Assembly: GCA_021817245.1 (NCBI GenBank)
Contig: JAKAVQ010000011.1
Coordinates: forward strand, 1 to 64,000
Reading direction: 5' to 3'
Origin: Thermoplasmata archaeon
GTDB taxonomy: Archaea > Thermoplasmatota > Thermoplasmata > Lutacidiplasmatales > UBA184
DNA: 64,000 nucleotides
The notes under the pieces are model-generated. The model made no database searches, was not told where the DNA came from, and was given only the letters and a program-made list of their open reading frames with translations. The translations under genes and the position numbers were made by a program. Below are positions 6,988 to 13,793 of this stretch, piece by piece. Positions within the stretch are counted from its first letter, which is position 1. Each line of letters begins with the position of its first letter.

Positions 6988-7061
6988 GGGCTGGTAGATC
7001 AGTCCGGAAGATCGCCGGTTTTGCAAACCGGAGGCCTCGGGTTCAAATCCCGACCAGTCCA
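6988..7061 (+). tRNA. tRNA-Ala (TGC)
   Basis: The acceptor stem is GGGCTGG with CCAGTCC (one G-U pair), with discriminator A7061. The anticodon arm CCGGT-TTTGCAA-ACCGG carries anticodon TGC. The T arm is CGGGTTCAAATCCCG. CCA is not encoded and there is no intron. Confidence 0.95.
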
Positions 7062-7101
7062 CTGCTCACTGCTCCGCACGCCGCCGCCACGGACCCGACG
7101 A

Positions 7102-7569
7102 TCAGAGGCCGAGCTCGCTGAGCCCCGGATGGTCGTCCGGCCGCCGTCCGAGCGGCCAGCGGTACTTCCGCTCCGACTCCCGGATGGGGAGGTCGTTGAT
7201 GCTGGCGAGACGCAGTCGCATGAGGCCCTCGTCATCGAACTCCCAGTTCTCGTTCCCGTAGGATCGGAACCAGTTGCCGGCATCATCGTGCCACTCGTAG
7301 GCGAACCGCACCGCGATGCGACGACCGGCGTACGCCCAGAGCTCCTTGATGAGGCGGTAGTCGAGCTCCCGGGCCCACTTCCGCCGGAGGAACGCCACGA
7401 TCTCGGGTCGCCCCTCGAGGAACTCAGAGCGATTCCGCCAACGGGAATCCGCCGTGTACGCGAGCGCGACCTTCTCCGGGTCCCGGGAGTTCCAGCCGTC
7501 CTCGGCCAACCGGACCTTCAGCGTCGCGCCGTCCCGGTCGAACGGAGGAACGGGCGGACGGGCGGTCAC
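7102..7569 (-). CDS. NTF2-like protein, DUF1348 family
   Basis: The 155-residue protein matches the DUF1348 pattern along its whole length: [68 protein letters not shown] and ASINDLPI. The fold is a cone-shaped SnoaL/NTF2-like barrel. The function is not established in the family; small-molecule binding or isomerisation is likely. It is a single gene facing tRNA-Ala. Confidence 0.88.
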   Translation of the reverse strand: MTARPPVPPFDRDGATLKVRLAEDGWNSRDPEKVALAYTADSRWRNRSEFLEGRPEIVAFLRRKWARELDYRLIKELWAYAGRRIAVRFAYEWHDDAGNWFRSYGNENWEFDDEGLMRLRLASINDLPIRESERKYRWPLGRRPDDHPGLSELGL

Positions 7570-7683
7570 GGCTCTCGTCCGGCGAAGCCACGCACCGATT
7601 TAGAACCTATCCGATAGCGGGCGAAGGACGCTTTCACCCAACCTTCAGCAGCATTGATCCGAGACCGAAACAGCAACCGTCTC

Positions 7684-7959
7684 GTGAGCCTACTCCTGGA
7701 CGGAATGGCGAAGTGGTTCTCTGAGACCTACTTGGCTGTCGCCGCCATTCTGCTCATCTCGGGGACATCCTGGATCTTTGCCGCGTCCGTCTACCGGGCT
7801 CAGGGCCGGGGTGGTTGGGAGGTCTCAGCGGTCTACGACTCTGTCGGGATCGGGGTAACGGCTTTTGGAGTCTACTCCCTCCTGAAGGCGCAGAAGCTTC
7901 GCGCGGAGTCCCAATGCAACGGCGGAATCCCGTCGGTTCCGCCACGGCACTCCACGTGA
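7684..7959 (+). CDS. Hypothetical small membrane protein
   Basis: The 91-residue frame has two probable membrane helices, YLAVAAILLISGTSWIFAAS (about 18-38) and a second around VGIGVTAFGVYSLLKA (about 53-72). The GTG at 7684 is chosen as start; an ATG at 7705 is the alternative. Base composition is lower in GC than the neighbours, so the gene may be recent or poorly expressed. No family is recognised. Confidence 0.45.
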   Translation: MSLLLDGMAKWFSETYLAVAAILLISGTSWIFAASVYRAQGRGGWEVSAVYDSVGIGVTAFGVYSLLKAQKLRAESQCNGGIPSVPPRHST

Positions 7960-8319
7960 GATGGCCACCCCCTTTCCGGGAGCCTAATTGACGGGCTCGC
8001 TCACTCGCGCCTGACGTTTACCTCTTCCGGTTCCTTCTCGAAACACTTCTGACCGAAGGCCGACCCGTCGGAGTCCTCGGCGGTGCCGATCGTTCCGCCG
8101 GGATCTGGCAACATCCCCCCCTCATCGTCGGCTTGCTCATCATCAGCACGAAGGTCGCCGTGGCATCGCACCGCTCGCATCCGCAATGGACCGGTACGGG
8201 AAGCGGAGGCGCCATCTGCGTTTGCGGCCCCCCTCGGCACCTCGCGGCCTCCTAGTCCGCGGCGTGCGCCCGCCCGGAGCGTCGAAAACCCTTTAGGCTC
8301 GAGAGGCCGAGCGGGCGGC
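7960..8319. other. Gap with a possible frameshifted small zinc protein
   Basis: No intact gene is clear. On the minus strand one frame (ending at 8018) starts MAPPLPVPVHCGCERCDATA, a plausible zinc-binding N-terminus. A second frame ending at 8001 carries an acidic C-terminus finishing QKCFEKEPEEVNVRRE. The two frames would join at a run of six C residues (G on the minus strand) near 8115. This could be a decayed gene or a sequencing slip. An AAACCCTTTAGG box near 8287 may serve the next plus-strand gene. Confidence 0.3.
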
Positions 8320-8778
8320 GTGGCCGAGGAGGCGTTGGACCCGATCCTCATCCAGGTCACCGTTCCGCTCCCGGTCCCCATGATCTACGCGGCGCTCACG
8401 GCACCGGACCAGCTCGGAGGCTGGCTGTGCGAGCGGGCCCGCGTCGGGGACTCGGTCGGCGGGGAGTTCCATCTCGCGTTCTCGGAGCCGGAAGCCTTCG
8501 AGAGCCCGGGCCGAATCCTCCAACGCACGGCGGACCTCGATATCGGGTTCTCTTGGCACGCCCCCTCTCGCTTCGCGGAACTGATGAACCGACCCGGGTC
8601 GCTGAGCCACGTCTACGTACGCCTCCAGGAGTCGCCCGAGGGCGTGGACGTGACGCTGGAACACTCCGGCTGGGGCTCGGGAGACGCGTGGGAGGAGGCG
8701 CGCTCTTGGCACTTCCATTTCTGGGACGAGCGGCTCGGTCGCCTGAAGGACTACCTGATCCGGACCGCGTACGGCTGA
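8320..8778 (+). CDS. SRPBCC (AHSA1-like) domain protein
   Basis: The 152-residue protein has the START/Bet v1-like pattern: a first strand ILIQVTVPLPVPMIYAALT, the motif PDQLGGWLCERARVGDSVGGEFHL, and the long C-terminal helix WDERLGRLKDYLIRTAYG. AHSA1-like proteins bind hydrophobic ligands or act as stress factors. The GTG at 8320 is chosen because the conserved domain begins straight after it and a TTTAGG promoter-like word lies about 30 bases upstream. Confidence 0.8.
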   Translation: MAEEALDPILIQVTVPLPVPMIYAALTAPDQLGGWLCERARVGDSVGGEFHLAFSEPEAFESPGRILQRTADLDIGFSWHAPSRFAELMNRPGSLSHVYVRLQESPEGVDVTLEHSGWGSGDAWEEARSWHFHFWDERLGRLKDYLIRTAYG

Positions 8779-8799
8779 GGGGCCCTGCGGCCGGTCCCT

Positions 8800-8985
8800 T
8801 CAGGGCCCGCCCGCAGCGTACTTCCGGCAGGCCGACTCCCCGCAGATCGCGCACGGGCCCGACGGTTCGAGCCGAAAGTTCGCCGAGCCGTCGACGCCGA
8901 CGACCACCATGTGGTGCGTCGGAAGGTGGCCGCACCGGCACCGGGCGCGGGAGCCGGGCGTCGGATCCGGTCCACCGGGCGTCAT
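8800..8985 (-). CDS. Small zinc-binding protein
   Basis: The 61-residue protein contains two metal-ligand clusters, CRCGHLPTHHMVV (about 16-28) and CAICGESACRKYA (about 44-56). The spacing looks like a zinc ribbon with extra His ligands. The ATG at 8985 is preferred; the frame could begin at 9012. AAGCTTTTG upstream on the minus strand may be a promoter element. The gene faces the SRPBCC gene and is divergent from the GcvH/TusA-like gene. Function is unknown. Confidence 0.6.
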   Translation of the reverse strand: MTPGGPDPTPGSRARCRCGHLPTHHMVVVGVDGSANFRLEPSGPCAICGESACRKYAAGGP

Positions 8986-9061
8986 CGGCCGGTGGGAGAG
9001 GACCCCCAGCAAAAGCTTGTCGCGCCCGTAGACGTAAGAATCCCCCCGAGCTAAGCCGGCC

Positions 9062-9781
9062 GTGGAGATCGAGGGCTGCCCGCTTCCCGAGGACCGGCGC
9101 TACGACCTCGAGCACGACGTCTGGTGGGCAGAGGATCCCTCGAACGGATCGGCACGGGTCGGACTGCTCGGCACGCTGGCCGCGTTCGCGGGCCGGTTCC
9201 ATACGGTTACGTTCCGTCCGATCGAGGGGACGGTCGGCCGGGGACGGTCTGTCGCGACGGTCGAGAGCGTTCGCTTCACGGGGGCCGTCCGGCTGCCGGT
9301 CGATGCCGAGATCGTCGAGCGGAACGACGCGATCGTCGCGCGTCCCCGTCTCCTCAACGATGCGCCCTACGGAGACGGATGGGTCGTCCGGGTCCGACCG
9401 ACCCGGACCGAAGATCTCGGCCGCTGGCTGGAGAGCGCTTCCGCGGTCGCGGGACGGATCGCCGAACGGATCCGGACCCAGCGGATCCGCTGCTGGCCCG
9501 TCAGCCCTGACGTTGAGCTCGTAGAGGTCGGCCTCGAGTGCTCGGCCGTGCTCACCAAGCTCACCGAGGAGATCGCACGTCGCCCGGCCGGGGACGCCGT
9601 ACTGCTGGTGAGCGACGACCCGACCAGCCCGATCGAGATGGTGCGATGGGCCGACCGTTCCGGCCATGCCCTGCTCGTGCACCGGAGGGAAGGGCCGCTC
9701 CATCAGTTCCTCGTCCGCAAGGAAGCCCATCCGAGGCCCCGGCTCCGTGGAGCCGGCCCCTCGGGAGCGGTACCCGAGTGA
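9062..9781 (+). CDS. GcvH-like domain fused to TusA-like sulfur-carrier domain
   Basis: Residues about 10-125 follow glycine-cleavage H protein: YDLEHDVWW, RVGLLGTLAAFAG, RGRSVATVESVRF, VDAEIVERN, and LLNDAPYGDGWVVRV. In true H proteins a lysine in ESVKA carries lipoate; here it is Arg71, read directly from CGC. Residues about 150-222 follow TusA/SirA: VEVGLECSAVLTKLTEEIAR, GDAVLLVSDDPTSPIEMVRW and SGHALL. The sulfur-carrying cysteine of CPxP is kept (Cys160) though both prolines are lost. The start is GTG. The gene is convergent with a rhodanese five bases away. The combination suggests sulfur trafficking, not glycine cleavage; no other gcv gene is in the window. The scaffold role of the lipoyl-less domain is inference. 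Confidence 0.82.
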   Translation: MEIEGCPLPEDRRYDLEHDVWWAEDPSNGSARVGLLGTLAAFAGRFHTVTFRPIEGTVGRGRSVATVESVRFTGAVRLPVDAEIVERNDAIVARPRLLNDAPYGDGWVVRVRPTRTEDLGRWLESASAVAGRIAERIRTQRIRCWPVSPDVELVEVGLECSAVLTKLTEEIARRPAGDAVLLVSDDPTSPIEMVRWADRSGHALLVHRREGPLHQFLVRKEAHPRPRLRGAGPSGAVPE

Positions 9782-9785
9782 GACG

Positions 9786-10640
9786 CTACCGCTCGATCGG
9801 GGTGCGAACGAGATTCCCCCACTCGGTCCACGAACCGTCGTAGTTCCGGACGTCCGGATATCCGAGGAGGTACCGGAGCACGAACCAGGTGTGGCTCGAG
9901 CGCTCTCCGATCCGGCAGTAGGTGTACACTGGAACGTCCGGACGGATGCCCTGATCCGCGTAGAGCTTCTCGAGCTCGGCGCGGGACTTGAACGTTCCAT
10001 CGTCGCGCACCGCCTGAGCCCACGGAACGTTCTTCGCCCCGGGAATGTGACCCCCCCGCTGCGCGTGCTCGCTCGGGTACTCCGGTGGAGCGGTGATCTC
10101 CCCGGAGAACTCCTTCGGTCCCCGGACGTCCACCAGATGGAGCTCGCCCGCCCTCACCCGGGGTAGCGCGGCCCGCACGTCGTCGAGGTAGACCCGGAGC
10201 TTCGGGTCCGGCGCGCGCGATTCGAAATGGCCCGTAGGGGGGTTCGGGACCTCCCGCGTGAACGGACGGTCCTCGGCGATCCACTTCTTACGGCCCCCGT
10301 TCAAGAGCTTCACGTGAGGCGTGCCGTAGTAGGCGAAGACCCAGTAGGCGAAGGCAGCGAACCAGTTGTTATAATCCCCGTACAGCACGAGGAGCGTGTC
10401 GTCGTCGATCCCCGCGCGGCGGAGGAGCGCGGTGAAGGCGGCCCGGTCGAGGATGTCCCGGTTCACCGGGTCGTTGATGTCCTGCCGCCAATCGAAAAGT
10501 ACCGAACCCGGGATATGCCCGAGGGCGTAGTTCGCGGCCGGATCATAGTCGACCTCGACGACCCGGACCTTGGGGTCGGCGAGATGGGCCTCGAGCCAGT
10601 CGTTCTCGGCCAAGACCTCGGGGTGCGCGTACTCCGCCAT
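9786..10640 (-). CDS. sseA: Thiosulfate sulfurtransferase (two-domain rhodanese)
   Basis: The 284-residue protein has two rhodanese domains. The first (about 8-125) contains GHIPGSVLFDW but has no catalytic cysteine. The second (about 150-280) has GHIPGAKNVPW and the active loop Cys242 in YCRIGERSS. CRxGxR loops are typical of thiosulfate:cyanide sulfurtransferases of the SseA/CysA type. It moves sulfane sulfur from a donor to an acceptor such as a TusA-like carrier. Its stop codon is five bases from that of the GcvH/TusA-like gene, facing it. A TATA-like box lies at 10669-10678. Confidence 0.93.
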   Translation of the reverse strand: MAEYAHPEVLAENDWLEAHLADPKVRVVEVDYDPAANYALGHIPGSVLFDWRQDINDPVNRDILDRAAFTALLRRAGIDDDTLLVLYGDYNNWFAAFAYWVFAYYGTPHVKLLNGGRKKWIAEDRPFTREVPNPPTGHFESRAPDPKLRVYLDDVRAALPRVRAGELHLVDVRGPKEFSGEITAPPEYPSEHAQRGGHIPGAKNVPWAQAVRDDGTFKSRAELEKLYADQGIRPDVPVYTYCRIGERSSHTWFVLRYLLGYPDVRNYDGSWTEWGNLVRTPIER

Positions 10641-10668
10641 GGTCGTCCCGCCCAGGGGAGCCGCGAGG

Positions 10669-10678
10669 GAATATACGG
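10669..10678 (-). promoter_or_regulatory. TATA-like box of the rhodanese gene
   Basis: CCGTATATTC on the minus strand lies 29-38 bases before the ATG at 10640, in an otherwise GC-rich gap. Confidence 0.6.
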
Positions 10679-10772
10679 TCTTCGAGGTGTGTAAATTGGG
10701 ACACCCCGATCCCCCCGACGGCCCTCGGGCGGCAGCCTTCGGAGCCGCCCTGATGGCGGTCCGGGAGCGGGA

Positions 10773-11090
10773 CTACCCGCGGCGTCCCCGCTTCGGGAGC
10801 GCCGCATCCGAGACCTCGATCGTCTCGGGGTCGAAGCCGAGCCGGCCAAGCTCCTCCCGGATACGGGCACGGTGGTCCCCCTGCAGGTAGACCTCCCCCT
10901 CTACGACCGAGCCTCCGGTCGCGAGACGGTTCTTCAGCTGACGGGTGATGTCCGCAAGGTCGACTCCGGGCGGGAACCCGGAGATGACGGTCGCCGGCTT
11001 GTTGTAGCGACGGGGTTCCGCCCGAACCCGGATACGGGCGGTCTCTCGGTCCAGCGCGGACAGGATCTCGTCGAACTCTTCGTTGCCCAT
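10773..11090 (-). CDS. Translation initiation factor aIF1 (SUI1 family)
   Basis: The 105-residue protein matches SUI1 over residues about 30-95: KPATVISGFPPGVDLADITRQLKNRLATGGSVVEGEVYLQGDH. aIF1 helps select the start codon on the small ribosomal subunit. The length is right for the archaeal factor. A short N-terminal helix precedes the domain. A second paralogue elsewhere in the genome cannot be excluded. Confidence 0.9.
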   Translation of the reverse strand: MGNEEFDEILSALDRETARIRVRAEPRRYNKPATVISGFPPGVDLADITRQLKNRLATGGSVVEGEVYLQGDHRARIREELGRLGFDPETIEVSDAALPKRGRRG

Positions 11091-11102
11091 CGTTGGGTCT
11101 CT

Positions 11103-11225
11103 CTACCGTCCCTCCCCATGGAGATACGGAGCGGAAAAGGAGGGAGTCTCGGCGTCCGGCCGGGTCGGACCGCTAGGGGATTGAGGGTAGGCCTCCAGGT
11201 ATTCGAGTCGCACCGCGCCGGACAT
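11103..11225 (-). CDS. Possible 40-residue protein
   Basis: The frame starts at an ATG preceded by AAGGAGGGTGA, the strongest Shine-Dalgarno-like sequence seen in this part of the window. It encodes a soluble peptide beginning MSGAVRLEYLEAYPQ and ending in a Pro/Ser-rich tail. It lies between the ABC permease and aIF1 genes on the same strand, 38 and 12 bases away. No family is recognised and such a short frame could be chance. Confidence 0.35.
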   Translation of the reverse strand: MSGAVRLEYLEAYPQSPSGPTRPDAETPSFSAPYLHGEGR

Positions 11226-11263
11226 GCCCTCACCCTCCTTGAACGTTTCCACCCACGCCGAAC

Positions 11264-12046
11264 TCACGCCTCGCCCCAGCGATAGAGCCGAAGGCTGACG
11301 ACCAGGACCACCGCCGCGGAGACGAGCAGGAGGCCCGCGTAGAGCGCCATCTGGTCCGGGGAGGCGGGCGTGACCCCGAGAGCCCCCTGCACGAGCAGGG
11401 CCGCGTACGTCGCCGGGAGGAACCGGGCCGCGTCCTGCCAGAGCGGCGGAAGCGCCGACAGGGGATAGTAGAGGGGGGCGAGCATCCCAAGCAACGTGAA
11501 CGTGAGGTTCCCGACCGGCCAGATCTGCCGCTGGGTCCGGACCCGGCTCGAGATCGCGATGCCGATCGCGGAGAAGAGGACCCAGAGGGTCGCGAGGCTC
11601 CCGATCAGGACCACCGCCGCGAACGGCGTAAGGGGTACCCCGCGCTGGCCGCCGACCCAGGCCAGGAGGGCGGCGAGGATCACGAGCGCCGGCAGCATCG
11701 CGATGAGATTGGAGAACGCGACCCCGAAGAGGTAACGCATCCGGCCGAGCGGGCTCGCGACGAACAGGTCCTGGAGCGAGCACTCGATCCGCCAGGTGGC
11801 GCTGTCGCCGAGCACCCAGGAGCCGATGTTCTGCATCGTGAACAGCATCGCCCCGGTGATCTCGAGCGGGAGCAGCGAGGGCGGTGAGATGAACGACAGG
11901 AAGTACAGGAAGATGAACGGCAGGAGGATCGGGGCGATCGCGACCGCCGGGTTGCGGCCGATCCAACGCCAGCCGACGATGAGGAACGCCGGCAGCGCGC
12001 GGCCCCGCGTCGGCACATCGGCGAACTCCGCGAGCGGGACCCCCAT
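11264..12046 (-). CDS. ABC-2 type transporter permease
   Basis: The 260-residue protein has six likely membrane helices, including PAVAIAPILLPFIFLYFLSF, LIAMLPALVILAALLAWV and YAGLLLVSAAVVLVVSL. The segment SLQDLFVASPLGRMRYLFG before helix 3 is typical of ABC-2 permeases that export drugs, lipids or glycans. It is the last gene of a three-gene operon with a second permease (3-base gap) and the ATPase; the two permeases probably form a heterodimer. Substrate unknown. Confidence 0.9.
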   Translation of the reverse strand: MGVPLAEFADVPTRGRALPAFLIVGWRWIGRNPAVAIAPILLPFIFLYFLSFISPPSLLPLEITGAMLFTMQNIGSWVLGDSATWRIECSLQDLFVASPLGRMRYLFGVAFSNLIAMLPALVILAALLAWVGGQRGVPLTPFAAVVLIGSLATLWVLFSAIGIAISSRVRTQRQIWPVGNLTFTLLGMLAPLYYPLSALPPLWQDAARFLPATYAALLVQGALGVTPASPDQMALYAGLLLVSAAVVLVVSLRLYRWGEA

Positions 12047-12049
12047 CGG

Positions 12050-12814
12050 CTAGACCTCCTGGACGGTGCGACGGGCCCAGAGGATGGCCAGGAGGAAGAG
12101 GAGCGTCGACTCGGCCGCGAGTCCGAAGACGGCGAGCGAGAGCTCGCCCGAGGAGAGGGACGTCGCCCCGATCGCGTTCTGCAGGATCGCCGCCGCCGCG
12201 CTCGGGGGCATCAGGAGGGCGACCGGCTGCAGTCCCGCCGGGAACCGGTCGAACGGGTAGAAGACCGGCGGCAGCACGCCGAAGACGTTGAAGAACAACG
12301 ACGAATAGGCCCAGATCGCCCGGTTGTCCCGGAAGAACGTCGAGAAGACGTATCCGATCGACGCCGCAAAGACCCAAACGGCCAGTGCGAGCAGCAGGAG
12401 CGTGGCCGCCTCCACGAGGGAGAACCGGATCACGACCTCGGCGAGCACGCCGACGGCCACCACGGGCGTGAGGTACACGACGAGGATCCCGAGGCTCATC
12501 CCCAGGAAGTACGCCTCGGGCGACAACGGCCCGGCGAGGTACAGGTCGTTCGCCTTGTGATCGATGCGGATGTACGCCGCTTCGTTGAGGACCCGCTGGC
12601 CCATCGCGAACATCGAGAAGAGGACGGCGCCGACCAACGCGACCCCGATGAGCGAGGGGGCGAGGATCCAGACGAAGACCAGGAGGACCCCCTGCACGAC
12701 GATCGAGGTCGCCATCGCGAGGTTCTCGTGGGCCTGAACGAGGACCTCCGTCCAGAGGAACGCCGCGAGACCCCGGAAAGGGACCGCAGCCCCTTCGGCC
12801 GCGCTAGTCCTCAT
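12050..12814 (-). CDS. ABC-2 type transporter permease
   Basis: The 254-residue protein has about six membrane helices (ATSIVVQGVLLVFVWILAPS, LIGVALVGAVLFSMF, LLLLALAVWVFAASIGYVFS and others) and the cytoplasmic segment DHKANDLYLAGPLSPEAYFLG that contacts the ATPase in this family. The start overlaps the end of the ATPase gene by 11 bases, so the genes are co-transcribed and probably translationally coupled. Confidence 0.9.
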   Translation of the reverse strand: MRTSAAEGAAVPFRGLAAFLWTEVLVQAHENLAMATSIVVQGVLLVFVWILAPSLIGVALVGAVLFSMFAMGQRVLNEAAYIRIDHKANDLYLAGPLSPEAYFLGMSLGILVVYLTPVVAVGVLAEVVIRFSLVEAATLLLLALAVWVFAASIGYVFSTFFRDNRAIWAYSSLFFNVFGVLPPVFYPFDRFPAGLQPVALLMPPSAAAAILQNAIGATSLSSGELSLAVFGLAAESTLLFLLAILWARRTVQEV

Positions 12815-13730
12815 TGATCGACCGTCCCACGACCCGCAGGAACGCCTCCTCCAGCGTGACCGGCCCGACCGTGGCCGTGAGGTGCGAACGGACCGCGAGC
12901 TCCATCAGTTCGCCCAAGCGTTCGGGCGCGACGATGACCGTCAGGTGCTCCCCGTCGGCGACGCACGATCCGAACGAGCGGAACGACTCGACGACTCGGG
13001 CCCCGCCCGCGAGCGACACTTTGAGCGTTCCCCCCACCGAGCGCTTGAGGTCCTCCGAGGTCCCGGTGACGAGGACCTCGCCCCGCTCGATGATGTAGAG
13101 CCGGTCGCTGAGCGCCTCCGCCTCGTCGAGGTAGTGGGTGGTGAGCAGGATCGTGGAGCCCCGCCGGGTGAGGTTCCGCAACGACTCCCAGACATCCCGT
13201 CGAGCGAACGGGTCCATCCCGATCGACGGTTCGTCCAAAAAGAGCAATGGCGCCTCCGTTGCGATGACCGTGGCGACCATCGTGCGCTGGCGCTGGCCTC
13301 CCGAGAGCGTGATCGCGAGCCGGTCCGCGAACTCGGTGAGCCCCATGCGCTCGAGCGACTCCTCCGTTCGGGACCGGGCCACCTCGCGCCCGAGCCCCCG
13401 GGCCCGGAGGTAGGTGTAGACCTGCTCGCGCGGCGTGAGGTGGAAGAACGGCTTGCCCTCCTGCGGCACGACCGCGATGTACGGTCGAGCCTTTTCGGGA
13501 GCCCGGCCGACATCGTGGCCGAACACCTCGATCGTCCCCGAGGTGGGTCGGAGGAGCGTCGACGCGATCTTGAGGAAGGTGGTCTTGCCGGCCCCGTTCC
13601 GACCCAAGAGGGCGACCCGTTCCCCCCGGTGGACGTTAAGCGAGACCCCGGCGAGCGCCGTGACCGGAGGGGCGCCGCGCTGAGTGTAGATCTTGCGCAG
13701 GTCCTCGCTGCGCAGGGCCTCGACGCTCAT
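12804..13730 (-). CDS. ABC transporter ATP-binding protein (ABC-2 exporter)
   Basis: The 308-residue protein contains Walker A GRNGAGKT (43-50), the signature LSGGQRQR (142-149), Walker B LLFLDEP (162-168) and the switch His in LTTHYLDEAEAL. The C-terminal 80 residues form the extra domain seen in DrrA/NatA-type ATPases. It powers export by the two permeases encoded downstream. A TATA-like box lies at 13754-13762. Confidence 0.95.
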   Translation of the reverse strand: MSVEALRSEDLRKIYTQRGAPPVTALAGVSLNVHRGERVALLGRNGAGKTTFLKIASTLLRPTSGTIEVFGHDVGRAPEKARPYIAVVPQEGKPFFHLTPREQVYTYLRARGLGREVARSRTEESLERMGLTEFADRLAITLSGGQRQRTMVATVIATEAPLLFLDEPSIGMDPFARRDVWESLRNLTRRGSTILLTTHYLDEAEALSDRLYIIERGEVLVTGTSEDLKRSVGGTLKVSLAGGARVVESFRSFGSCVADGEHLTVIVAPERLGELMELAVRSHLTATVGPVTLEEAFLRVVGRSINED

Positions 13731-13753
13731 GGGCGGGCGCGAGCCGCCGGACG

Positions 13754-13762
13754 GTATTTAAC
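13754..13762 (-). promoter_or_regulatory. TATA-like box of the ABC-2 operon
   Basis: GTTAAATAC on the minus strand stands 24-32 bases upstream of the ATG at 13730 and is flanked by GC-rich sequence. Confidence 0.7.
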
Positions 13763-13793
13763 GGCGGACCCCGGCGGAATCCCTCCTTCGGCC

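Noticed and set aside
9062-9781. Functional glycine cleavage H protein
   Set aside because: The lipoyl lysine is replaced by Arg and no other glycine cleavage gene is present.
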